14,244 nt of DNA from an uncultured Eubacteriales bacterium (GTDB lineage: Bacteria; Bacillota; Clostridia; Christensenellales; Aristaeellaceae): NCBI GenBank assembly GCA_900548125.1, contig URJN01000016.1, positions 1-14,244 on the forward strand. Direction: 5' to 3'. The position numbers and the translations under genes are program-made. This document shows positions 6,826 through 12,626 of the stretch, piece after piece (the first letter of the stretch is position 1; each line of letters starts with the position of its first letter). The notes beneath the pieces were generated by a model that saw only the letters and a list, made by a program, of their open reading frames with translations, did no database searches and was not told where the DNA came from.

Positions 6826-6878
6826 TTGGGGCTTTGCCCCAAACCCCACCAAGAACCTGAGGTTCTTGGATTTCCCAC
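6826..6878 (-). repeat. Palindromic repeat, copy A' (ktrA 5' leader)
   Basis: Inverted near-identical copy (52 of 53 nt) of the unit at 261-313: ttggggc/gccccaa hairpin at 6826-6842 and ccaagaacct/aggttcttgg palindrome at 6849-6869. It stops one base from the ktrA Shine-Dalgarno (6819-6824), so the hairpin would sit immediately 5' of the ribosome site in the mRNA. Confidence 0.9.
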
Positions 6879-7185
6879 TATGCTATCGCTGCGCGATAGC
6901 TGATGAGGACACTGTTACATAACTTTAAACCGCCGCGAAGCGTCCCCTGATTCCACTAACACTTGTTTAAGCCGCCGCGAAGCGGAGAAAGGGTGCAGGG
7001 AACAACGTTCCTTGCCGGGGTTTGGGGCAAAGCCCCAAGCAGGGTATGGGGTGGCAACCCCATCGTAACCCCAACCGAACCCCACGCGCGAAGCGCAATC
7101 AACTATGAATCAGGGAGCGAAGCGTCCCCTGATTCCGCTAACGCCGCATCCAACCGCTCCAACGTAATCCCAGTCTCCAAACGCA
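6879..7185. repeat. Repeat-filled gap between ktrB and ktrA; no gene seen
   Basis: About 300 bp of stacked palindromes: gctatcgc/gcgatagc (6882-6900), ccgc/gcgg (6975-6985), ggaac/gttcc (6999-7011), ttggggc/gccccaa (7022-7038), atggggt/accccat (7046-7063) and gaatcaggg/ccctgattc (7107-7135). Segment 6987-7040 matches 6041-6094 inverted. A 23-nt direct repeat (6937-6959 and 7119-7141, one mismatch) also occurs, and taaaccgccgcgaagcg-like strings recur at 6926 and 6967. A 77-codon plus-strand frame across it is translated repeat. No T-run marks a clear terminator after ktrB. Confidence 0.85.
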
Positions 7186-8541
7186 TCATCCGATAATCAC
7201 CTTGTCCGTCGGATACTGCACCGGTGCGGGCGGTTTTCTGCGGGTCAGCAAAATGATGAACGTCATGCTGCCCAGCCTGCCGGCATACATCAGCAGAATG
7301 ATGACAATGCGTGAGAACGTGTTCAAATCGCGTGTGATGCCCGTCGTCAAGCCGACCGTGTCGATGGCGGAAAAGACCTCAATCAGCACCTGCTGAAGGG
7401 TGAACTCCGGCTGAGCGGCACAGATGGCGAGCGTCGCCAGCATGCCCATCGTAAAATAGACCACGACAATCGAGCAGGCACGGCGAAGCAGGTCGTTTTC
7501 GATGCGCCTGCCGAAGATGTGTACATCCTCCTCGCCCTTGAGTATAGACGCCGCCGTCAGCAGAACGAGCAGGATGGTCGTCGTCTTTGCGCCGCCCGCC
7601 GTCGAGCCTGAGTTGCCGCCCGTCATCATCAGAATCAGCGTCATCAAACCGCCTGCCGGACTGAGTTCTCCAGTCGGCACGGTATCAAAGCCCGCCGTTC
7701 TCGGCGTGACCGCGGAAAAAGCGCTTGCCCAAATGCGCGTGCCCAGTGGCAGCCCCGCCATAGAAGCATTCTTTTCCGTAAAGAAGAAGAACAGACTCGG
7801 CACGACCACCAGCACCGCCGCCAGCATCAAAGCCACGCGGGTATGCAGACGCAGCTTCTTCCAATGCAGGCGGTTTTTGAACAGATCTTCCCAAACGAAG
7901 AAGCCCAGCCCGCCAAGCAGAATCAACATGATAATAACCCCGTTAACAAACGGATCGCCGACAAAGGATTCCAGCGACGAAAATTCTCCCGATATCGGTC
8001 CCATCAGGTCAAAGCCCGCGTTGCAGAATGCGGAAACCGAATGAAACACGCCGTACCAGATGCCCTTCGCCCAGCCGAGCATCGGCACGAAACGAAAGCT
8101 CAGCAGCACCGCGCCGCAGCCCTCGACGACCGCCGTTCCCCGCATCGCAAAGCGCACCAGACGAACGATGCCGCCGACCTGAAACGACGCGACGCTCTCC
8201 TGAAGCAGCGTTCGTTGGCGCAGACCGATTCTCTTGCCCAGTGCCATGGAAACCAGCGCCATCAACGTCATCACGCCCAAGCCGCCGATTTGAATCGCCA
8301 CAATCAGCACGACCTGTCCGAAGAGCGACCAATGCGTTCCGGTGTCCACCAGGGCCTGACCCGTCACGCAGACCGCGCTCGTCGCCGTAAACAGCGAGGT
8401 CAGCAGCGGCGTAGACTGCCTGCTCTGCGCGGAGATGGGCAGCATCAGCAGCAGCGTCGCCGTCAGAATCAGGAGCAGAAACCCGACTGCGATTATCGCC
8501 GACGGACTGAGCTTCACGTCCTTCTTCATTTTTTTATTCAT
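7186..8541 (-). CDS. ktrB: KtrB/TrkH-type potassium uptake membrane subunit
   Basis: Integral membrane K+ (or K+/Na+) translocating subunit partnered with the RCK protein encoded downstream. The 451-residue product has the four membrane-pore-membrane repeats of the SKT family. Filter regions visible are TSAVCVTG (54-61), AFCNAGFD (171-178), RTAGFDTV (281-288) and DTVGLTTG (394-401); the glycine-rich gating loop GGNSGSTAGGAKTTT is at 308-322. The start at 8541 has GGAGG 8 nt upstream and falls just after a strong promoter; an upstream in-frame ATG at 8622 precedes that promoter and is rejected. Length and the two-part RCK partner favour the Ktr rather than the Trk name; ion coupling cannot be read from sequence. 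ktrA follows after 373 bp of repeats, an unusually wide gap for this pair. Confidence 0.94.
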   Translation of the reverse strand: MNKKMKKDVKLSPSAIIAVGFLLLILTATLLLMLPISAQSRQSTPLLTSLFTATSAVCVTGQALVDTGTHWSLFGQVVLIVAIQIGGLGVMTLMALVSMALGKRIGLRQRTLLQESVASFQVGGIVRLVRFAMRGTAVVEGCGAVLLSFRFVPMLGWAKGIWYGVFHSVSAFCNAGFDLMGPISGEFSSLESFVGDPFVNGVIIMLILLGGLGFFVWEDLFKNRLHWKKLRLHTRVALMLAAVLVVVPSLFFFFTEKNASMAGLPLGTRIWASAFSAVTPRTAGFDTVPTGELSPAGGLMTLILMMTGGNSGSTAGGAKTTTILLVLLTAASILKGEEDVHIFGRRIENDLLRRACSIVVVYFTMGMLATLAICAAQPEFTLQQVLIEVFSAIDTVGLTTGITRDLNTFSRIVIILLMYAGRLGSMTFIILLTRRKPPAPVQYPTDKVIIG

Positions 8542-8566
8542 CCAAGTATCCTCCAAAGAGGCTTTC

Positions 8567-8595
8567 ATGATACTATGATGCGCGTTTTTTGTCAA
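8567..8595 (-). promoter_or_regulatory. Sigma-A-like promoter of ktrB
   Basis: On the minus strand TTGACA (8590-8595) and TATCAT (8567-8572) are separated by 17 bp. The predicted start near 8560 leaves a leader of only about 20 nt, leading straight into the GGAGG site at 8549-8553. It separates ktrB from the upstream membrane-protein gene. Confidence 0.85.
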
Positions 8596-8640
8596 CGACA
8601 CACACATAAATATCCTATACAAGAATACGCCGATGCCGCT

Positions 8641-9177
8641 TTATTTTGCGGCGCGATACGCCTTGATGCGCTCTTTCCACAGCTCCATCCATCCACGCGG
8701 AAAAAGATAGCTGATCGCCCACGCGACAAGCACGCCGATAGTCGTATCCAAAATACGGTTGAGCGCATAGCTGATGTAGGTAGCTACCGGCGTATTGAAC
8801 AGCAGAATGCACAGCACAACGCCGCCGGGCTGCACGCCGCCGACCCAGAACATCTGGCAAAGCACGATCAAAATGACCGTTCCGATGAACGTCAGCGGAA
8901 CCAGCCAAAGTGTGTATTTTCCGGTCGGCTCTATGAACAGATACAGACGGAAAAGCACCATGCCCAGCAGACCGCCGATCAGCGTGCCGAACAGACGATT
9001 TCCGCCGTTCTTGCGGGAGTCCTCCATATCCGAGCCCATGCCGAAGATGGCACCGATGCAGGCAAACGCCGGACTGCGGTCAAAAAAGTAATAGATGAAC
9101 GCGCAGAAAGCCGCCGCCAATGCGGTCTTGACGTTGCGCATCCCCACGCCGGGGATTTTGACGGATTTCAAAGACAT
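8641..9177 (-). CDS. Small FUSC/ArAE-like membrane protein (DUF939-type)
   Basis: A 178-residue polytopic membrane protein resembling the membrane half of the aromatic acid exporter/FUSC superfamily (Bacillus DUF939 type). Hydrophobic stretches lie at about 17-33, 37-48, 60-82, 89-110, 118-130 and 140-160. The two related motifs NRLFGTLIGGLLG (60-72) and NRILDTTIGVLVA (140-152) are the internal repeat typical of this family. It lacks the C-terminal cytoplasmic domain found in longer members and looks complete rather than truncated, since AGGAGGAAG precedes the start and the end is a charged tail. Substrate is unknown; I infer no link to the aro operon from the family name. ktrB has its own promoter downstream, so the genes are probably separate units. 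Confidence 0.75.
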   Translation of the reverse strand: MSLKSVKIPGVGMRNVKTALAAAFCAFIYYFFDRSPAFACIGAIFGMGSDMEDSRKNGGNRLFGTLIGGLLGMVLFRLYLFIEPTGKYTLWLVPLTFIGTVILIVLCQMFWVGGVQPGGVVLCILLFNTPVATYISYALNRILDTTIGVLVAWAISYLFPRGWMELWKERIKAYRAAK

Positions 9178-9209
9178 GTTCTTCCTCCTGAATCATTTGT
9201 TGAAACTGC

Positions 9210-9238
9210 CGTAAAGCGAAGAAGGAAGGGGGTGTCAA
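9210..9238 (-). promoter_or_regulatory. Weak candidate promoter for the FUSC-like gene
   Basis: On the minus strand TTGACA (9233-9238) is followed after 17 bp by TTTACG (9210-9215). The -35 is perfect, the -10 poor (three of six). It is well placed, about 20-30 bp upstream of the AGGAGG site. Confidence 0.35.
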
Positions 9239-9252
9239 GATTAAACCGAACA

Positions 9253-9374
9253 TTTCAAGAATCAAATATCTAAGCATTTTTAGATATGGGGCTTTGCCCC
9301 ATCGCCCCACCAAAGGGCTTTCCGCTCGCCCTTTGGAAACCTTCGGGCGCAAATACTTCGTTATATTCTTGAAA
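9253..9374. repeat. Element bounded by 10-bp inverted repeats, with internal hairpins
   Basis: tttcaagaat (9253-9262) and attcttgaaa (9365-9374) are perfect inverted repeats bounding ~120 bp. Inside are atatctaa/ttagatat (9266-9287), atggggc/gccccat (9286-9302, the core of the window's repeat family) and ccaaagggc/gccctttgg (9310-9336). A 35-codon minus-strand frame (9270-9377, starting MFQEYNEVFAPEG) fills it but has no ribosome site. It could be a small non-autonomous mobile element or another composite of palindromic modules; target-site duplications are not evident. Confidence 0.5.
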
Positions 9375-9488
9375 CATCGTCGTTGTTAGCTTGACAGCCC
9401 CACTCCCAATTTAGGTTAGATTCTCAATTTTCAGAGCCAAATCCGACATCGCTTTGCGGCAGCTTGAACCCTTGCTTTTAAAGCGCAC
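9375..9488. other. Intergenic stretch with no recognised feature
   Basis: I find no gene here. A TTGACA on the plus strand (9393-9398) has no good partner -10 box and no gene downstream on that strand. Confidence 0.5.
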
Positions 9489-9519
9489 AAAAAAGAGTCT
9501 GCGCAAATCGCGCAAACTC
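9489..9519 (-). terminator. Intrinsic terminator downstream of the cell-wall enzyme gene
   Basis: On the minus strand GAGTTTGCGC and GCGCAGACTC form a 10-bp stem with one G-U pair around loop GATTT, followed by six T residues (9489-9494). It lies about 145 nt beyond the stop of the CHAP/YkuD gene and 5 nt beyond the stop of a 25-codon frame. Confidence 0.85.
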
Positions 9520-9523
9520 AGAT

Positions 9524-9552
9524 ATTATATCACGAAAAGTTCTCCCTGTGTA
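9524..9552 (-). promoter_or_regulatory. Promoter-like motif facing directly into a terminator
   Basis: On the minus strand a perfect TATAAT (9524-9529) has TACACA (9547-9552, four of six matches) 17 bp upstream. Any transcript would begin just before the terminator stem at 9519 and end within about 30 nt. It may be chance AT-rich sequence, since the TAA of the 25-codon frame is part of TATAAT. Confidence 0.35.
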
Positions 9553-9602
9553 GCGGCAAACATCACGATTTTATCCTCGCCTTTACGTTCGCTGCAACCC
9601 AT
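9525..9602 (-). CDS. Possible 25-codon ORF or gene remnant
   Basis: A minus-strand frame starting MGCSERKGEDKIV and ending GELFVI, with a stop 5 nt before a terminator. It has no Shine-Dalgarno; the open frame extends upstream to 9627 without another ATG. The composition is protein-like, but it could equally be an intergenic repeat or the tail of a lost gene. I do not recognise it. Confidence 0.25.
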   Translation of the reverse strand: MGCSERKGEDKIVMFAATQGELFVI

Positions 9603-9663
9603 AAAACACCGCAGGCGGTTTTCCTTCCGTCAAGAACACGCTTTTCAGCATCAAACCGTTTTC

Positions 9664-11592
9664 TTACGGGGTCAGCCCCAGCTCGTCATAGGCTTTATCA
9701 ATGACTTCGTTCCACGCCGAAACGACTTCCGGACGTTCCGGTGCGCCGCACGTCGCGCAGGGCGTCAGCTCGGTATACGGATAGCGGCTCAAATCGCCGT
9801 AGGTGATGCCCGTCAGCGGCAGATACGCGCTCTTGACGCTCGAGCAGCGTGCCGTCGTGTGATACTTCTTGCCGCCCGTGGGATTGTAATACATCGGCGT
9901 GGACGCATCCGTTTCGGTGAGCTTGCGTCCGTCATCATCCCAGATGATAATCTTGATATTCTTCTCGCCGCGCAGGTTATTCCACAGCCACGAATGGTTA
10001 TAGCCGTCCGCGTTGGCTTTGCGCTGCACGCGCACACAGCCATGCGATGCGCGGCGTCCCAGTGCGCTTTCGCAGATATCATAGTTCGCGTTGCCGATGG
10101 GATTTCCGCTCGCATCCATGCCGCCGGAGTAAATCGCGGGAACCATGTGCATCAGGTCGCCGCCGTTAAAGCGAATCGCCTGATCGCAGTAGAGATTGCC
10201 CGACCAGAATCCGCCCGTCCAGCTGCAAAGCAGGAACTCGCCGGATGCTGTTTCGTTATAATCCTCGTTGCTTCCGCTAGTCGTTCCCGTCGAGCAGAGC
10301 AGCGTCGTCAGCAGCTTCCCCTCCTTATAGAGATACAGCCGCTGGGTCATCTTATCGACGATAATGCCGTATGTCTGGTTCGGCGTAACCGTGCGCAGAC
10401 GGCTGGATTTGACCCAGCCCTGTTCCAGCTCATCGCAGTCGTTATAGGCTTCGATTTTCGTCCAGCCGTCCTGTTCTTCCAGCACCTTGACCGCGACCGA
10501 CGCGCCATAAAAAAAGCCGCGATTGGCTTCGGTCGTCTTTCGCTTGCCGTCCGGGGCGTCGGAAAGATAGATCTTCTCCTTCTGATCCGTGCCCAGAACG
10601 GTGATGTCCGCCGTCAATCGCGCCCACGCCGCCGCTTCATCCGCGGGATCAAACTCCCCGAACCACGACGACGTGATGGCGTCCTTCGCCGCTTGCAGAT
10701 TCTCCTGAACCTTCGCCTCCGCCGCTTCCTGCGCACGGGCGGCGGCGTCCTCGCGCCGCTCGGTCAGCTGCTGCTGCATGGCGCACTGGGTTTCCCAATC
10801 CGCCGTGCCGGTCTGTTCCAATCCGCTGGCTTTCTGAAATTTTTTGATGGCTTCAACCGTCGCCTTGCCGAGCTTTCCGGCGCAGTCGCCGTCGTAATAT
10901 CCGAGTTCCTTCAGGTTCTTTTGCAGACCGATGACCTGCGAACCGGATGCGCCCATGCCCATTTCCCAGCCGACCAGCCCTTCCCGCAGGACGCCGTAGC
11001 CGCGTATGGAATCGTCATCCAGCCGATAGGTATACCGCTGCACGACGGAGGGCGTCGGGCCGAGAATATGGTTGTTGCCCTCGATGGTATGCACCCAATA
11101 TGTGCCGTCGCCGTCCTGCGTCACGAACTCGACAATGCCGACATGGTCAAGGCGGTTGTACTTATACCATTCGATATAGATGAGGTCGCCGGGCTGCGGG
11201 ATATACGGACGATCCGCCACTGCCACGCCGTCGCTGAGGTAAAACTGCCCCTCTTCGCCGCGCAGTCCGCCGCCGACGGTCACATAACGCCCGCGTTCCT
11301 TATACCACATCGAGCCGCCCTCGCAGCTCGTTTGCAGCGGATAATCCGTGCCGAGCATCGAAACGCCGTAATACTCGTCAGCGAAATTCACGCACCAGGA
11401 CACGAACTCCGAACACCATTCGCCATAGGCGCTTCCGCCCCACTCGCCGTATTTGCTGTATCCGCCCTTGGTTGCGGAATAGCCCAGTTCGTTGATGGCG
11501 GCGGCAAGCAGCATGTCTGCGCGTTCATCCGCCAGTGCGCACGCGCCCAGCATCATCAGCACGGCGAGCAGCAGGGTTACGATGTGTTTCAT
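9664..11592 (-). CDS. Secreted CHAP - peptidoglycan-binding - SH3-like - L,D-transpeptidase protein
   Basis: A 642-residue exported cell-wall enzyme. Order: signal peptide (1-21; AxA cleavage at ALA/DE, though LGAC at 15-18 also resembles a lipobox); CHAP-type amidase/endopeptidase (about 25-200; probable catalytic Cys60 in GEWCSEF, His150 in LDHVGIV, Glu171 in TIEGN); peptidoglycan-binding domain (about 215-270); Ala/Glu-rich helix (275-305); SH3-like domain (about 330-402); YkuD L,D-transpeptidase (about 407-552; His482 and SHGCVRV at 516-522, Cys519 the nucleophile); and a C-terminal tail with YYNPTGGKKYH, C583 and CATC (612-615). CHAP domains cut peptidoglycan peptides or amides, whereas YkuD makes 3-3 cross-links, so one chain may both open and re-join wall. 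GGAGG lies 6 nt before the start. A terminator hairpin ends just upstream of that site. Target bonds are not readable from sequence. Confidence 0.92.
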   Translation of the reverse strand: MKHIVTLLLAVLMMLGACALADERADMLLAAAINELGYSATKGGYSKYGEWGGSAYGEWCSEFVSWCVNFADEYYGVSMLGTDYPLQTSCEGGSMWYKERGRYVTVGGGLRGEEGQFYLSDGVAVADRPYIPQPGDLIYIEWYKYNRLDHVGIVEFVTQDGDGTYWVHTIEGNNHILGPTPSVVQRYTYRLDDDSIRGYGVLREGLVGWEMGMGASGSQVIGLQKNLKELGYYDGDCAGKLGKATVEAIKKFQKASGLEQTGTADWETQCAMQQQLTERREDAAARAQEAAEAKVQENLQAAKDAITSSWFGEFDPADEAAAWARLTADITVLGTDQKEKIYLSDAPDGKRKTTEANRGFFYGASVAVKVLEEQDGWTKIEAYNDCDELEQGWVKSSRLRTVTPNQTYGIIVDKMTQRLYLYKEGKLLTTLLCSTGTTSGSNEDYNETASGEFLLCSWTGGFWSGNLYCDQAIRFNGGDLMHMVPAIYSGGMDASGNPIGNANYDICESALGRRASHGCVRVQRKANADGYNHSWLWNNLRGEKNIKIIIWDDDGRKLTETDASTPMYYNPTGGKKYHTTARCSSVKSAYLPLTGITYGDLSRYPYTELTPCATCGAPERPEVVSAWNEVIDKAYDELGLTP

Positions 11593-11604
11593 GGCAATCC
11601 TCCG

Positions 11605-11648
11605 AAAAAGAACTCCCCCTTCCGCCTCCCGCAGGCTGTGGAAGGGGG
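11605..11648 (-). terminator. Intrinsic terminator after the LRR gene, abutting the next ribosome site
   Basis: On the minus strand CCCCCTTCC pairs with GGAAGGGGG, enclosing a smaller GCCT/AGGC stem, and is followed by AGTTCTTTTT. It begins 8 nt after the TAA that would end the unframeshifted LRR protein (11657-11659), so it was probably the terminator of that gene. Its T-run ends one base before the GGAGG of the CHAP/YkuD gene, so any promoter for that gene must lie upstream of or within the hairpin. Confidence 0.85.
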
Positions 11649-11749
11649 ATTACAGCTTAATTGTTCAGCCAATCATTGGCGTCAGGGTAGGTATAATTGA
11701 GGTTGTTGTCTTTTGCGTATCGGGCAGCGTAAGAATCGCGTTGAACAGT

Positions 11750-11777
11750 CATTGTAAGATTGTCACAGTAAGATTGT
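11750..11777 (-). repeat. 14-bp tandem duplication causing the LRR frameshift
   Basis: Plus-strand units cattgtaagattgt (11750-11763) and cacagtaagattgt (11764-11777) match at 12 of 14 positions. Fourteen is not a multiple of three, so the second unit shifts the LRR reading frame into a TGA at 11749-11751. Confidence 0.85.
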
Positions 11778-11802
11778 TACAACCCCAAAACGCTTGATCC
11801 CC

Positions 11803-12078
11803 TATGCTCGTCACGCTGTCCGGCAGCTCGATGTTCGTCAAGGCGCTGCAACCAAAAAACGCGTCATTCCCTATGCTCGTCACACTGTCCGGCAGCTCGA
11901 TGCTCGTCAAGGCGCTGCAATCCCTAAACGCTTTATCCCCTATGCTCGTCACGCTGTCCGGCAGCTCGATGGTCGTCAAGGAACTGCACCAAGCAAACGC
12001 ATACTCCCCTATGCTCGTCACGCTGTCCGGCAGCTCGATGCTCGTCAAGGCGCTGCAATCATAAAACGCATAAGACTT
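11803..12078 (-). repeat. 69-bp tandem repeats inside the LRR gene
   Basis: Four consecutive 69-bp units begin at 11803, 11872, 11941 and 12010 (plus-strand marker tatgctcgtca). Each encodes one 23-residue leucine-rich repeat. A diverged related segment lies at 12257-12340. The high identity between units suggests recent expansion or gene conversion and makes copy number liable to change. Confidence 0.92.
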
Positions 12079-12626
12079 AATCTGCTGAATTCCCTGCGGA
12101 ACCTCATAGGCTTCCTCTTGTTTTCCAGCCGGATAACAGATCAGGGATTTCTCCGCTTTGTTAAAGAGAACACCATCAATGACTGCGAAAACAGGCTGCT
12201 CCGGGGAAACTTGAATGTTTTTCAGCCGCCAACAATCCGCAAATAGATTCAGACCCATAGAGGTCACGCTGTCCGGCAGCTCGATGCTCGTCAAGGAGCT
12301 GCACTCAGCAAACGCACCATCCCTTATGCTCGTTACCGTTTTTCCATCCAATGTCTCCGGAATATGAACTACCGAATCCCTGCCGAAATAATGTGTAATT
12401 TCCGCCGTTCCATCTTCCAAAACGCGGTACTGATAATCTCCGGACCTAAGTGCATCGTCCTCCGCCACCGCACCATTCACGCTCAGCGCCATCAGCAACA
12501 TCACGAACAAAACCGCCCAAAGGCTCCTTTTTTGCATCATGCGTATGCCCTCCTATGGACAAAGTCGGCATATAAGGATTTCCCTCTGTTACATGATAAC
12601 GATTTACGCCGCTCTTTTCTTCCCGA

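Larger units (their letters stand above)
11657..12540 (-). pseudogene. Secreted BspA-like leucine-rich-repeat protein, C-terminus frameshifted
   Basis: The frame as it stands ends at 11749 and gives 263 residues: signal peptide (1-26, AVA/ED), an entry segment (30-60), then LRR_5 repeats of about 23 residues built on LTSIELPDSVTSIG-x-AF-xx-C, at about 62-107 and 150-257, interrupted by a non-repeat island (108-149). Such proteins are surface-exposed and mediate adhesion in some species; the ligand here is unknown. After FWGCNNL the frame is broken by a 14-bp imperfect tandem duplication (11750-11763, 11764-11777). Removing one unit restores NNLTMTVQRDSYAARY and an ending YPDANDWLNN at 11657, giving 289 residues, followed by a terminator. 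The start has AGGAGG 8 nt upstream. The truncated product may still be made and exported, so loss of function is not certain; a read error is possible. Confidence 0.85.

Noticed and set aside
6963..7196. 77-codon plus-strand ORF between ktrB and ktrA
   Set aside because: Its sequence is translated repeat (GVWGKAP-type strings also arise from the other copies), with no ribosome site.
7843..9273. 476-codon plus-strand ORF across ktrB and the FUSC-like gene
   Set aside because: Antisense to two recognisable membrane proteins and to the ktrB promoter; His/Arg/Gln-rich low-complexity translation typical of shadows.
9393..9416. Plus-strand TTGACA as a promoter
   Set aside because: No acceptable -10 box at 16-18 bp and no plus-strand gene follows.
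9454..11700. 748-codon plus-strand ORF opposite the CHAP/YkuD gene
   Set aside because: It is an antisense frame kept open by GC-rich codon use; it is rich in Arg, His and Ala without domains, has no ribosome site, and the minus strand encodes clear enzymatic domains.
11803..12340. Regularly spaced repeats resembling a CRISPR array
   Set aside because: The 69-bp period is in frame with a protein leucine-rich repeat, and the less similar segments are coding rather than unrelated spacers.
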